From Streptomyces sp. NBC_00273 (GTDB lineage Bacteria > Actinomycetota > Actinomycetes > Streptomycetales > Streptomycetaceae): 64,000 nucleotides of DNA. Shown here in pieces: positions 35,099 through 45,100 of this stretch (its first letter is position 1; the number at the start of each line of letters is the position of its first letter). The translations under genes were made by a program, and so were the position numbers. The stretch lies in contig NZ_CP108067.1 in NCBI RefSeq assembly GCF_036178145.1, forward strand, positions 9,501,001 through 9,565,000, in the 5' to 3' direction. The notes beneath the pieces were generated by a model. It saw nothing but the letters and a program-made list of their open reading frames with translations. It did no database searches and was not told where the DNA came from.

Positions 35099-35533
35099 TC
35101 CACCAAAACCCCGGCCGAAATCGCCCGGCGCGCGTTGCACCTGGGCACGGACCCGGGCCGTGCGGGGGCGCACGACGTCGCACTGCTCGACATCCTCTGG
35201 ACGGCACTGACCGGCGTCGTCCACGCCTTCGCCCTCGCCGGGTCCGAGGGCGTCACCGCATCCGACCTGGCCCCCTACGCCAAGGGCGTCGCCGCGCTCC
35301 TGCCCGACGTGATCGACGCGTTCGCCGAGCAGGTCGACACCGGCAGCTACCCCGCCGGGGGCTCCAACCTCCGCTCGGCGGCGGCGATCATGTCCCATGT
35401 CCTCGAGGCCTCGCGCAGCTGGGGCGTCGACAGTACGGTGATCTCTGCCGCCCATGAGATCGCGCGCCGGGGCATGGCGGCCGGTTACGCGGACGACTCC
35501 TACGCCCACGTCGCCGAACTCCTCCGCGGCTGA
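35099..35533 (+). pseudogene. C-terminal domain of an imine-reductase-like NADP oxidoreductase
   Basis: The frame encodes only the helical dimerisation domain: GAHDVALLDILWTALTGVVH, then ASDLAPYAKGVAALLPDVID, then LEASRSWGVDSTVISAAHEI, ending in YADDSYAHVAELLRG. This matches the C-terminal half of 6-phosphogluconate-dehydrogenase-like imine reductases. The Rossmann domain with its GxGxxG is missing, so it is a 5'-truncated remnant. Confidence 0.75.
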
Positions 35534-35542
35534 ACCCGCCTC

Positions 35543-36670
35543 TCAGCCAGGACGGGGCGCCGTCGCTGGGCCAGTACTCCAGCTGTAGGTCGTGATCTTC
35601 ATGTCTGGGATGCGGCTTGTCGCCGGCAAATGACCGGCTCGTGATCGTGCCTGGTGGTGGCGGCGCCAGGCGGACCAGTTGAGCCGATGGGCCGGGCCGT
35701 GATCGGGCCGGACAGCGATGGTGATGAACAGACGCCGGATCTCGTTGCAGGTCAGCGGGATCAGGTCGTCGGGTCCAGCGGACCGTGGTTGCACCGGATC
35801 AGCAACTGGTGGCGGCCCCGTGCCGCTTCGGCGAGGCCGATGACAGCCCAGTCGTAGAACCGCTGTCCCTTTGCTTCGCGTCCGACCGAGAGCCTCTGCC
35901 AAGCTCGTTTCGGCACCTTCTTCACCAAAGCATCGGCACGGAACGTGCCTGCGCCGATGGGTACTTCGGCCGAGCAGGCCACGGCAAGGACGTATCCGAT
36001 GCCGCGTTCCTCCAAAGCCGTCCGCCGTTTCGGGTTGCCGCCGTAGACCTCGTCACCCGTGACCCAGCCGATGCGGTGTCCGGCGGTCAGGAACCCTTCG
36101 ACCATTACCCGGGCCAGTCCCGGCTTCGTCGCGAAGACGGCGTCCTCGCCGAGCCCCGCGGCCCGGCAGCGGTCCGGGTCGCACGTCCAGGAGCGCGGGA
36201 CGTACGGCTCCCGGTCCACCGTCGCGTGCCCGCGCTCGCCGGCGTACACGAGGTAGACGGCGACCTGGGAGTTCGCGACCCTTCCGGCGGTGCCGGTGTA
36301 CTGGCGCTGGACGCCGACGGCGGGGGTGCCGTTCTTCACGTTGCCGGTCGCGTCAACGACCAGCACAGCGGCCTCGTCATGGAGGTGCTCGACGACGTAT
36401 ACGCGCACCTCGTCGCGGACGGCGTCAGCGTCCCAGGAGGCCCTGCTCAGCGGGTGCTGCATGTGCTGCATGCCGTGCGGGCCGGTTTCCCCGACCCACT
36501 CGGCGATCGTCCACAGTTCTTGCACGGCAGGTCCGACAGCAGGCCCAGCACCAACCGCCCGGCCGCAAGCGCGGTTCGTACCGGGCGAACCGGCCCGCGA
36601 TACGGTTCCGCACCGGCCCTATCAGCAAGATCACGATCTACGGCTGGAACTTGGCCGTTTCCTCTTCTGA
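35543..36670 (-). pseudogene. IS701-family transposase with several frameshifts
   Basis: Three minus-strand frames carry successive parts: RNRIAGRFARYEPRLRPG (near 36600), then a long frame 36525-35761 with AAVLVVDATGNVKNGTPAVG, SQVAVYLVYAGERGHATVDR, and GWVTGDEVYGGNPKRRTALE, and finally LTCNEIRRLFITIAVRP and the HALNWSxWRRxHQ-like end near 35600. The DDE-type core is largely readable but is split by at least two shifts, so it is inactive. Confidence 0.8.
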
Positions 36671-36701
36671 CCGTTGTCGGATCCCCCAACGAACACAGGC
36701 G

Positions 36702-39419
36702 TCACTCGGCTCGGTGGTTGGAACGAGAGCGTTTCCACACGCGTTCGAATGCTTCCGATGGGCAGATCGGTTCGGTGCTCCCGCTGAAGCGGGCGAGCCA
36801 AGTGGCACCGGCCTGTCGGTGTCCGTCCGTATCAGACAAATTCCAAGCCGCCAGTGCACGTCCGAAATCGGTCTGCGTGGTGTCTTCCATGATGCTGATC
36901 AGCAGCGATGCGTATGCATCCTTGTCTACACTAGCCAGTTGTTGACCAGCCTTACTGCTAAGGGCGGGGTCTCTGGCAAAGCGCATCAGCCACATGATGC
37001 CGGCTTCTCGGTGTCCATCCAGCTGAGCCAGCCCCCAGGCCGCCCAAATACGATCCTCCCCGTTGAAGGTGGTCTCTTCCACGAAGCGGGTCAGCATTGT
37101 CGCCGCGGCTTCCTCATACTCGTCCATCAGGGCCAGTTGCCAGGCCGACCACACACGGTCGTAGTCATCGACTGTGGCGTCTTCGGCGAAGCGGGCAAGC
37201 CATGCCGCTCCCGCTTCCCTCTCGTCACGTACCTCAGTCAACGCCTTGGCGGCTTGCATGCGATCGTGCACCTTGAGGCTGGTGTCTGCGGTGAAGCGTG
37301 CGAGCCAGGTCACACCGGCCTGCTGATATCCCTCCACCCGAGCCAACATCCCAGCAGCCAACGAACGCTCGTCCGCTTCGAGCAAGGTGGCCCGAACAAA
37401 GAGGGTCAGCCACGAGGCACCAGTCTCTTGATATCCCTCTAGCTGACCCAGGGTGCCGGCTGCTGCCACGCGATCCCAGATCCTGGCGTCGTCGTCCTCA
37501 ACGCGTTGGATCAGCAGGTCCGCACCGGCCTCCAGATGTCCATCCAGCATGGAAAGCCACCCGGCCGCCTTCACGCGGATTTCGAACGGATCGTAGATGC
37601 TGGGCTGCTCGACCAGGCGGCGAAGACGGTGGGCGATGGGCTTCAGGGGAAGGTTCGTCTTCAGGCCCAGCACCTGCACGACGAGGGACTGGATCGTTTC
37701 CAGTTCCCCGCGTTCCGCCAGGATTTCCAATCGCCGAGTCGTCTCAGTCGCGGTGCTGTCCCCGGCGCTGAGGAGACCGTCGAGGAGGAATCCGAGGTAG
37801 GACGGGGGGCGGCGCGGAGGCTGTGGGGGACTTTCGATGGCGGAGGGTTCTTGGTGGGGGAACAGATCGTGGAGCAGCTGGACACGAGCTGCCTCGTCGC
37901 GCGTGGCGTGGCGGGCGGCATGGAACTCGAGGAAGGTCTGGTGGAGGAAGTCGAGGTCGTCTGCGCGCTGGGTCAGGATGCCGGTGGGCCGCAGGAGGTC
38001 GCCCAGGAACGCGTGCCAGAGGTGCTCCTTGACTTTCTGTGGACGGTTGGCCTGAAGGTGTGAGGCCAGGATTTCGACGGCGGGTGCGGTGCTGCCGTTG
38101 ACCCTTTCGTAGGCGAGGTGGTCAATCAGTTCGGGCAAGTGCTCGCGCACCTGTTCGGCGGCCTGCTCGGCGGCCTGGTTGTCCCTGGGGATCTGGTGGC
38201 GGTCCTTCAGCCGTCGGATGGCCTCGTCATGGGTATTCATGATGTTCTTGTGGGCGTTCTGTTCGTAGATCAGCTCGACGAACGACTGGTAGGCACCGGT
38301 ACGGCCGTTGGGCAGGGGACGGATGGGATCAGCCGCGTAGAGCTGGCAGAGCACGAGGGCCATCAGCGGGATGCGGGCCAGGACTTCCAGGCGGGAGTGC
38401 TTGAGGCCGGCGATGAATGCCTCGACGTGGCGGACAGGGTCGTCCAGGGGGCGGAACCAGTGTGTGGCGTAGGTGTGCAGGTCGTCGCGGGAGAAGGGCT
38501 GTAGTTCGTAGCGCGGCACGTGCCGGCCCAGGGTGCCGAGTTCTGCTGCGGGCAGGGGGCGGGTCGCTACGACGAACCGGTACAGACCCGGCGCGGCCGC
38601 AGCTGCGCCGGCGAGCATCGCCAGAACAGCGTTGCGGGTATCTGTGTCGGGGATCTCGTCGATGCCGTCGACCAGGACCAGCCAGGACACCCCGGCTCGT
38701 GGCGGGTGGCGGAAGAAGTCGGCTGTCAGCTCATCGAGCAGCCCGACCTGCCGCAGGTTGGCAGTCACGGTTCTGGCGAGGACCGTGGGCAACGGGTCCG
38801 TGCCGATCAGAGCGGCGGCGCTCACCATGACCGGGATCGTCTCGCCGGTCCTGCCGCCCAGCCAGCTGTCGGCGGAGTCGGCCAGGTGAGCGCAAAGCAG
38901 GGTGGACTTGCCGCCGCCGGGTCCGCCCAGCAGTACGCACATGGCCCGGTCTTCGCGGAAGACCTCGGCGGCGGGCACCGAGGGGCCGTCCTGGTTGCTC
39001 GCTGCCGGGGTGTGAGCCTGCTGGCGCACGTAGACATCGGCCAGGGCCGGCAGGCTCGGGACGCCGGGGACGCCTGGATAGGGGTGCCGGCGTGCCGCCT
39101 TCTCGGCGACTTCCAGGTACGCCTCCAGTTGGGTCGTGCCACGGGGTTCCGCCTGATCGCGCAGACGGGACAGTTCGTCTCTCTCCGTGCCGTCAATACC
39201 CGCTGCGTTGAGAATCGCCCTGAGAGTAGCGGCCTCTGGCGGCCCCTTGTCGAGGTTGAGCGCGTTGCTGACCGTCGCCTTACCGACCGACTCGCCGTTG
39301 AGCTGTGCCTGCCTGACGATGTCGGCCTGCTTCAGCTTCAGACGGGCCAGAGCGCCCTTCAGCCGATTCTTCAGTTCCCTGTTGGCGCTGTCGCGCCGTG
39401 CTGGCCCCGTATCGGACAC
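36702..39419 (-). CDS. NACHT-domain STAND NTPase with N-terminal HTH and C-terminal HEAT-like repeats
   Basis: A 905-residue protein. Residues about 14-75 form an XRE-like helix-turn-helix (LKGALARLKLKQADIVRQAQ ... KATVSNALN). The NACHT NTPase follows, with Walker A LLGGPGGGKST (163-173), Walker B WLVLVDGIDE (246-255) and a conserved FLHQTFLEFHAARH near residue 512. From about 640 to the end there are seven or so HEAT-like units of about 30 residues (W..A..L...GH.EAGA.WL.RF). The GTG at 39419 follows AGGGGGCAGG. Bacterial NACHT proteins are often anti-phage sensors that trigger cell death. Here the effector may be the HTH part or a partner. Surrounding transposon debris fits a mobile defence gene. 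Confidence 0.88.
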   Translation of the reverse strand: MSDTGPARRDSANRELKNRLKGALARLKLKQADIVRQAQLNGESVGKATVSNALNLDKGPPEAATLRAILNAAGIDGTERDELSRLRDQAEPRGTTQLEAYLEVAEKAARRHPYPGVPGVPSLPALADVYVRQQAHTPAASNQDGPSVPAAEVFREDRAMCVLLGGPGGGKSTLLCAHLADSADSWLGGRTGETIPVMVSAAALIGTDPLPTVLARTVTANLRQVGLLDELTADFFRHPPRAGVSWLVLVDGIDEIPDTDTRNAVLAMLAGAAAAAPGLYRFVVATRPLPAAELGTLGRHVPRYELQPFSRDDLHTYATHWFRPLDDPVRHVEAFIAGLKHSRLEVLARIPLMALVLCQLYAADPIRPLPNGRTGAYQSFVELIYEQNAHKNIMNTHDEAIRRLKDRHQIPRDNQAAEQAAEQVREHLPELIDHLAYERVNGSTAPAVEILASHLQANRPQKVKEHLWHAFLGDLLRPTGILTQRADDLDFLHQTFLEFHAARHATRDEAARVQLLHDLFPHQEPSAIESPPQPPRRPPSYLGFLLDGLLSAGDSTATETTRRLEILAERGELETIQSLVVQVLGLKTNLPLKPIAHRLRRLVEQPSIYDPFEIRVKAAGWLSMLDGHLEAGADLLIQRVEDDDARIWDRVAAAGTLGQLEGYQETGASWLTLFVRATLLEADERSLAAGMLARVEGYQQAGVTWLARFTADTSLKVHDRMQAAKALTEVRDEREAGAAWLARFAEDATVDDYDRVWSAWQLALMDEYEEAAATMLTRFVEETTFNGEDRIWAAWGLAQLDGHREAGIMWLMRFARDPALSSKAGQQLASVDKDAYASLLISIMEDTTQTDFGRALAAWNLSDTDGHRQAGATWLARFSGSTEPICPSEAFERVWKRSRSNHRAE

Positions 39420-39547
39420 CCTGCCCCCTGACCTTGTTGTTCATCCTTGTTCATGTGAACCCGGTGAACGCCTCCCGCGCCGATTCTTTACTCGACCGGC
39501 CGGCCGGTCCCGTCTGAATCGGCATGATCGTTATGGAGGAGTACCGG

Positions 39548-39772
39548 ATGACCTTCGAACTGGTGGTGGCCAGCGGCCCCGTTCTGCTCGTGGCGGTGCT
39601 TCTACTGCGGCGGCGCAAGGCTCAGTCGAAGCCGGTGGGACTGGCTCGCGACGTCCGCGACCTGATCACCCTGCGCATGGTCTTGCGAGACGCCAAGCCT
39701 GGCCAGCGCGAGAGCCTGCTGGCGGCACACCGCAAGTGGCGATGTGAGCCGAGGAAGAAGCCCCGAGGCTGA
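39548..39772 (+). CDS. small membrane protein divergent from the NACHT gene
   Basis: A 74-residue protein. The ATG at 39548 has GGAGGAG seven bases upstream. One helix near the N-terminus (LVVASGPVLLVAVLLL) is followed by RRRKAQ, giving an N-out, C-in anchor, then a basic soluble tail (MVLRDAKPGQRESLLAAHRK). It is divergent from the NACHT NTPase, about 130 bp away. It might be a small effector or regulator of that system, but this is only positional. Confidence 0.6.
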   Translation: MTFELVVASGPVLLVAVLLLRRRKAQSKPVGLARDVRDLITLRMVLRDAKPGQRESLLAAHRKWRCEPRKKPRG

Positions 39773-39788
39773 AGCCTGGAGACCAGCA

Positions 39789-39815
39789 CGGGCGGGGACA
39801 GTAGAGCCCCGCCCG
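39789..39815 (+). terminator. hairpin terminator
   Basis: CGGGCGGGG (39789-39797) and CCCCGCCCG (39807-39815) form a perfect 9-bp stem with a 9-base loop, 16 bp after the small membrane protein gene. Confidence 0.6.
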
Positions 39816-39849
39816 GTGCCCGGTTCATTCCTTCCGTCGTCATCGTCGG

Positions 39850-40183
39850 GTCGACGGCATCCGGGTCGTGTCGTACACCGTCTGCCGTCCGTCCGTGTAT
39901 CGCTTGCACACGAGACGTCCTCGATGCCCAGCTGCCCGGCTAGGTGCTCCACCACCGGCCACAGCACATCCAGCGGGTCCTCGCCCTGGAACAGGCCCAC
40001 GTACGGCACCGTGCACGTCTGAAGCTCGAACCCGAGCTGGTGATGCTGAGTACGCCGCAGCGCGATCAGATCCCGGTCCACGTCGTCCAGGAAGAAGAAC
40101 CGCTTCAGCTCGGGCCGCGTCGGCTCTGCGGCGAACTTCCCGTACGCCGCAGACTGTTCATCAGTCAAGAACTCCACGGGCAT
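39850..40183 (-). pseudogene. N-terminal fragment of a Tn3-family transposase (DUF4158)
   Basis: From the ATG at 40183 the frame reads MPVEFLTDEQSAAYGKFAAE, then FFLDDVDRDLIALRRTQHHQ, LGFELQTCTVPYVGLF, and LAGQLGIEDVSC. This is the start of actinobacterial Tn3 TnpA. A frameshift follows at the SCVKRYT position (the next frame gives KRYTDGR) and the rest of the roughly 1000-residue protein is absent. Confidence 0.85.
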
Positions 40184-40934
40184 GTACCCGATGTAACCAC
40201 CCGTAGCGAAAGACCGTGGATCTTTCACCGAAAGAACCGTCTGGTGGGTGTCGCCGTGCTAGCGGATCACGGCGGCGCATCCGTGGTCAATCTCATCGAT
40301 ACGAGCTGTTTTGTAGGTCCCCGAGATCGGAGAGCCCCGTGGGTTCAGAGAAACTAAAGCCTGTTCAGCGGGAACGCGGGGGTGGACTGCGGCGAGGCGG
40401 CGGGCTTCGGTCGTGACCTCGGCATCGATCTCAGCTACTGCTTTGTCGCCGCCGTATCCGAGGAAGGCGTACTCGTCATCGAGTTCGGCGAGCCGTGCGG
40501 TCAGGGGCAGCAGCTCACCCCTCGAGTGTCATTGACACCCTGAATCTCTATCACTGCGTTCCGGTAATCGTACAGCGATTTTCACGGCCGCCATCGCGGG
40601 CAGACCCTCACCACCGCGGAGCAATGATGGAGGACCTCTCCGCCGCCGACCGTGCGTCACACACCCTTATCCTCATGGATGTTCATCTGTAAGAGTTCTG
40701 CGACAGGCCTCGGAGTGGCCGCGTTGCCGCAGATCAACGTTCGCGGAAGAAATCAATAAGCCGTGATGCGCGGCCGGATCGGCACCGGACTATGCCCATA
40801 GAACAGTGTCAGAAAGTCGACGCGCTCAAGAACTTGAGGGGCACCCTTTCTGCACGATCTGGTGGGTGCAGCCATCCCATGACGACGACACCGCCGATCT
40901 CCTCGCCCCCGTTCCGGCCGTACGGACCGGTGGC
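40184..40934. other. transposon debris, no intact gene
   Basis: On the minus strand, about 40345-40510 reads TARLAELDDEYAFLGYGGDK and TEARRLAAVHPRVPAEQAL, a coding scrap without a start. The 40520-40700 stretch is markedly less GC-rich than its surroundings and could hold an old resolution site or promoter, but I cannot define one. Confidence 0.35.
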
Positions 40935-41287
40935 CTCGTGAGATACGCACGCGTGTCGACGAAGGGGCAGTTGCTCGACCGGCAGGTCCATGCGCTCACC
41001 GAAGCAGGGTGCATCCGGATCTTCGCCGACAAGACGTCAGGCAAGAACATCGAGCGCGAGGAGCTGTGCAAGGCCCTCGACTTCCTTTCGCGAAGCCGAC
41101 ACCCTCGTCGTCCCGTCGCTGGACCGGCTCGGCCGCTCTCTTCAGGACCTCATCGCCATCGTGTCCGGCCTACGGGAGCGCGGTGTCGACTTCACCTCGC
41201 TGCACGAGACGCTCGACACGACCACACCCGGCGGACGCCTGGTCTTCCACGTCTTCGAGGCCCTCGCGGAGTTCATCCGCGAACTCA
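40935..41287 (+). pseudogene. serine recombinase (resolvase), frameshifted and truncated
   Basis: The GTG at 40935 begins VRYARVSTKGQLLDRQVHAL, with the catalytic Ser in ARVSTKGQ, and continues IFADKTSGKNIEREEL. A one-base shift near 41090 moves to the frame reading ADTLVVPSLDRLGRSLQDLI and TTTPGGRLVFHVFEALAEFI. The sequence then breaks into an IS5-type fragment, so the DNA-binding tail is lost. It lies beside the Tn3 fragment and could be its resolvase. Confidence 0.8.
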
Positions 41288-41310
41288 TAGCGGCCACGTC
41301 GTCGAGTCGA

Positions 41311-41635
41311 AGGAGCCCGTCCGGCGCCTGGGAACAAGGCCGATGCCCGCGTCTGGCGGGAGTCGGACCTGCCGGCGGCTGGGGCCGGGACGACGGTCGT
41401 CGCGGACGGCGCCTACCTGGGAACCGGGCTGATCGTCCCGTACTGCAGAAGGGCCGGACGCCCCCTCCTGCGCGGCCAGGAAGAGAACAACGCCGAATAC
41501 CGGCGGGTGCGGGCCCGCGTCGAGCACACCTCGCCCGCATGAAGAACTGGCAAGGTCCTCCGCGACTGGCGCCAGGAAGGAGACGGCCTTCACCACGTCG
41601 TCGCCACCATGTACAACCTCGCCATGACGCGGTGA
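41311..41635 (+). pseudogene. C-terminal fragment of an IS5-family transposase
   Basis: Frames read AGAGTTVVADGAYLGTGLIV (second Asp), EENNAEYRRVRARVEHT (Glu region) and KVLRDWRQEGDGLHHVVATM before a stop. At least one shift and a missing N-terminus show it is dead. It has fused onto the broken resolvase. Confidence 0.65.
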
Positions 41636-41696
41636 AACAGCAGGCCGGACGACACACCGACCTTCCCGTACCCACCCTTCGGTAACACCCCTTTAA

Positions 41697-42581
41697 GAGG
41701 CCCTAACAGAAGTTGTTGATCATGTGACTTTCGGTTCGGGTGGTCGTTGGTCTGGTCGTGGGGAAACGCCAGTCACGGCCGTGGATCGTGTCGGATGAAT
41801 TGTGGTCGCTCGTCGAGCCGTTGCTTCCGGATCCGGCGCCGAAGCGGGTGGAGGGCCGTCCGCGGGTGCCGGACCGGCAGGCACTCTGCGGGATCCTGTT
41901 CGTGCTGCATACCGGGATCCAGTGGGAGTACCTGCCGCAGGAGCTGGGGTTCGGTTCCGGGATGACCTGCTGGCGGCGTCTGGCCGCGTGGAACGAGGCA
42001 GGTGTGTGGGACCAACTGCACCTGGTGCTGTTGAAGAAGCTGCGGGTCGCAAGGAAGCTGGACTGGTCGCGGGCGGTGATCGACTCCTCCCATGTCAGGG
42101 CCGCTCGGCGGGGCCCAAAAGCGGTCCCAGCCCGGTCGACCGCGCTCGGCCGGGTAGCAAGCACCACCTGATCGTTGACGGGCAGGGCATCCCGCTGGCT
42201 GTCTCGCTGACGGGCGGGAACCGCAACGACGTCACTCAGCTGATGCCGCTGCTGAACAAGATCCCGTCGGTCGCCGGCCTCGTCGGCCGGCCTCGCAGAC
42301 GCCCGGACAGTGTTCTGGCCGACCGCGGCTACGACCACGACAAGTACCGCCGCCTGGTCTGGGCGCTCGGCGTCAAACCCGTGATTGCCCGCCGCGGAGT
42401 CCCACACGGCTCCGGCCTCGGCGTCTACCGGTGGGTCGTGGAACGGACCATCGCCTGGCTTCACGGCTTCCGCCGGCTACGGATCCGATGGGAACGACGC
42501 GACGACATCCACGAGGCCTTCCTCGGCCTCGCCACCTGCCTCATCACCCACCGCCACGTCCAACGCCTTTGTTAGGACCTC
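41697..42581 (+). mobile_element. IS5-family element, 885 bp, copy 1 (plus orientation)
   Basis: The ends are GAGGCCCTAACAGAAG and, inverted, GAGGTCCTAACAAAGG, with a 3-bp target duplication TAA (41694-41696 and 42582-42584). It is nearly identical to the inverted copy at 45101-45985 (only three or so differences noticed) and is complete. Confidence 0.9.
41740..42575 (+). CDS. IS5-family transposase (copy 1), made by frameshifting
   Basis: Frame 1 (from 41740) holds the N-terminal domain ([37 protein letters not shown]) and the first Asp in [12 protein letters not shown]. Frame 2 continues [36 protein letters not shown] (second Asp) and [20 protein letters not shown] (Glu). They join at CCCAAAAG near 42115, where a -1 slip restores the conserved [11 protein letters not shown]. 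Both copies share this, so it is programmed. About 278 residues in total, the usual size. Confidence 0.88.
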
Positions 42582-42795
42582 TAAGGGGCAAGACGCGGAG
42601 CGCACAGCACCGCCATCGTGAAGGAGCACGCGGATGGATCCTGCTGTTGTCGTCACGGCGGTGCCCCTGGCACTGGGCTATCTGGTGAGGCTGCGGTACC
42701 GCTGGACCATGGAGAGGTGAGAGGTCCGCAAGGCCGAACTGGCCCAGATCGGGCTGTCGGAGAGGGCCCGGTCGCTGCCAGCAGGCAACAGGCTC

Positions 42796-43848
42796 TCACT
42801 CCTCGACGTACAGGAACTCCGGCCCGTAGGTCTTCCCGCTGCCGTCGGGCAGTTCCAGTTGAACGAGCTTCCGCGCCTCGGTGCGCATCCCGCCCATGTG
42901 GCCGATCGCCGGGAACAGCATGTCCGAGTCACCCGTCAGCCAGGCTGCCTGCAGCGCCCGCAGCATTTCGCTGAAATGTGTGTTGAACGCTGCGAGCACC
43001 TGCTGAACCTCGGGCGTCGGCGCGTTCAGCCCGCCGTTGACCCAACCGCCCTCGGGCACCCGCCCCATGGGGAAGGCCGGAGGCAGCGGGACATCGTCGC
43101 CCTTGAAGTCCCAGACGGCCGGATTCTCCGACATCTTGATCAGCTTCTTGCCGCGGAACATCTCCCGGAACACGTAGAAGTGCGCCAGCTCGCCGGGCTT
43201 GCCGGGGAAGGGGTTCTCGGGTGAGGCGGAGGTGCCCTCGCCCTGCTCCTTGATGATCTCGATCGCGGTTCGCACCTTCTCGATGCTGTCGAGCGGAACG
43301 ATCTTGTTGCCCTGGCCGTGGCTCTCAAGGGAGAAGTCGATCTGCCGGTCGCCGTTGATCAAGTGCTGGTGTGCCTCGAACGCTTCTTCGATCGCGGTAT
43401 AGAAGGCCCCAATCGTGGCGAAGGTCCCGAACTGGGCGACCGGGCGATCCGGGCGCTCGATCTCGGAGAACATCTCGACCGAGTCCTTGGTCAGTCCCTC
43501 CAGGAAGACGATGAGTTCAGGCCGCACGCCCCCCGGCAGCGCGCGCTCGTACTTCGGCACCACCTTGGGATCGGCGAGGACCGGCGTCCCTCCGATGGTG
43601 GTGAGCATGTTGCACACCAGTCCCATATGGGTCATCTCATCGAAGATGATCTCCCGGATGTTCTTGGCGACCGCCGCATTCGTTTCCTTGATCGACCACA
43701 GGGCGCTCGCGTACGGACCGATGGTCGCGATCTCCACCATGATCGCCTGCTGAAGGGAGTTCTTCAGCCACTCCGCATCGCGGTCCGCCGGGAGAACACC
43801 CAGCAGCTCGACGATGGCGTTGCTCTCATACTCAAGGACCTGGGTCAT
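42796..43848 (-). CDS. ferritin-like protein (PF12902-like, VioB/iminophenylpyruvate-dimer-synthase type)
   Basis: A 350-residue protein. The N-terminal 180 residues form a ferritin-like four-helix bundle with metal-ligand candidates in VEIATIGPYASALW, EIIFDEMTHMGLVCNMLTTI (Glu-x-x-His), and later AFYTAIEEAFEAHQHL (Glu and His). The rest (ELAHFYVFREMFRGKKLIKM, then SEMLRALQAAWLTGDSDMLF) continues the fold. Related domains occur alone or in enzymes of bis-indole biosynthesis. With no other pathway genes nearby, a stand-alone redox or metal role is as likely. It lies between the two inverted IS copies. Confidence 0.82.
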   Translation of the reverse strand: MTQVLEYESNAIVELLGVLPADRDAEWLKNSLQQAIMVEIATIGPYASALWSIKETNAAVAKNIREIIFDEMTHMGLVCNMLTTIGGTPVLADPKVVPKYERALPGGVRPELIVFLEGLTKDSVEMFSEIERPDRPVAQFGTFATIGAFYTAIEEAFEAHQHLINGDRQIDFSLESHGQGNKIVPLDSIEKVRTAIEIIKEQGEGTSASPENPFPGKPGELAHFYVFREMFRGKKLIKMSENPAVWDFKGDDVPLPPAFPMGRVPEGGWVNGGLNAPTPEVQQVLAAFNTHFSEMLRALQAAWLTGDSDMLFPAIGHMGGMRTEARKLVQLELPDGSGKTYGPEFLYVEE

Positions 43849-44039
43849 GCCACACCTGCCTCATTTGTGTGCAGACAGGATGAAACGCTATCCGTCTGGC
43901 AGGCCGGGCGAGCGAGGTGCGGGCGAGCCCCGGGACGGTTCACCCCATCGGGGCAGGGCAGGCCCCCTCGACGCCCGCGACCACGAGCCCACCTTGCTCG
44001 CCCCCCGTTACCGTCTTCGCTGCCTCCGCAATGGGGCTG

Positions 44040-44258
44040 CCGGCTCACGGCACCGGCCGCCAGGTCCACGGCGGCGGCGACGTCCTGGTCATGCTCGCCA
44101 ACGGCCGCATCACCGCAAACGCCGCCGACTTCGCGAAGTCCCAGCGGCTCCACCTCGTCGACCGCCACGTCCTCGCCGAATGGGCCAGCGGGTCCCGCCC
44201 CCCCCTGTGGGAACTCCTGCATGCACTTCCTTCAGGCGGCCGCTGGGCCAGCCCGTGA
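44040..44258 (+). pseudogene. C-terminal fragment of a Mrr-type restriction endonuclease
   Basis: The frame reads HGTGRQVHGGGDVLVMLANG, then RITANAADFAKSQRLHLVDR, then HVLAEWASG. This is the back half of an Mrr-cat (PD-(D/E)XK) domain, after the catalytic strands. The catalytic D and ExK are missing, and the upstream sequence is not coding in this frame. Confidence 0.55.
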
Positions 44259-44417
44259 ACACGGCTCCCCAGCTCGTCAGGCGTCCGGGAGAACCCTCGA
44301 TCGGGCGTGTGCCGGAGCTAGTGCTTTTCCTGCGGTGCGGCTGGCGACAGGCCACACGGGGTATTCGGGTCGCACCTGGTCGACGGGGCGCTCGATGCAG
44401 TCGGCCGACCACCCCGG

Positions 44418-44690
44418 ATGCCTATGCGGCTCTTCTGCCCGCAGATCGTTACCGACACGGGGACGAAGGTGTCCAAGCCCCTGATCCGCGAAGGCCGTGC
44501 GGAGCTGCCCGCGGGTGCGGCACCCTGGGTCCTCGACACCCGCCAATGGGAGGGAACGCCGGGCGATCACGCGGAGAGCCTGCTGGCGCTGGCCGACGTG
44601 CTCTCCTCGGACCCACGCCACTTCTTCCGCTCGTACTCGGCTCCGGAGATCTCCCGCATGATGACGACACGGAGCCTGAAAGCCGGATGA
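44418..44690 (+). pseudogene. C-terminal fragment of an aminoacyl-tRNA-synthetase-like nucleotidyltransferase
   Basis: A 90-codon frame beginning MPMRLFCPQIVTDTGTKVSK. KVSKP sits where class I synthetases and related nucleotidyltransferases have KMSKS, and the tail (DVLSSDPRHFFRSYSAPEIS) is helical. The catalytic HIGH-bearing half is absent. It overlaps the ASCH gene by ATGA, so the two were one operon. The family call rests on the KxSKx pattern only. Confidence 0.35.
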
Positions 44691-45037
44691 GCCCAACCGC
44701 TACAACGCACCAGCTGAACCTGTACCGCAAGTACTTCGAACTGGTTACCGCAGGGACCAAGAACATCGAAGTCCGAGTGAAGTATCCGCACCTGGAGAAC
44801 ATCTCGGCCGGCGACCGGATCGTGTTCGCTGTCAAGGAGTCCGAAGTCCGGTGCACCGTCGATGTCGTGCGCGTCACTGAATACACCTCGTTCGAGGCCC
44901 TCCTCGATGGCGAGGGTGCCGCGAACGTCAACCCAACAGCAAACCGGGAACAGCAGCTCGCCAACATCCGGGGCATCTACGGGCTGGAGAAAGAGGCTCT
45001 CGGGGCTCTCGCGATCGAGATCAAACTGACCGCCTGA
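44687..45037 (+). CDS. ASCH-domain protein
   Basis: A 116-residue single-domain protein. The ASCH core is visible: [20 protein letters not shown] (the GxKxxExR pattern) then [20 protein letters not shown] and [19 protein letters not shown] domains bind RNA or nucleotides and act in RNA metabolism. Some cleave RNA or deacylate modified nucleosides. The ATG at 44687 overlaps the stop of the truncated upstream gene (ATGA), so expression may now depend on residual read-through. Copy 2 of the 885-bp IS lies 63 bp downstream. Confidence 0.85.
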   Translation: MSPTATTHQLNLYRKYFELVTAGTKNIEVRVKYPHLENISAGDRIVFAVKESEVRCTVDVVRVTEYTSFEALLDGEGAANVNPTANREQQLANIRGIYGLEKEALGALAIEIKLTA

Positions 45038-45100
45038 GGGCGACACCCCGATGGCACGCCTAGATTCACTGGGGCAGGTGGGGGCTGACCCCGGCCCTTA

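Noticed and set aside
36425..36945. Separate plus-strand genes over the IS701 relic and the NACHT gene end
   Set aside because: They mirror the transposase and the HEAT-like repeats on the minus strand and contain no domain.
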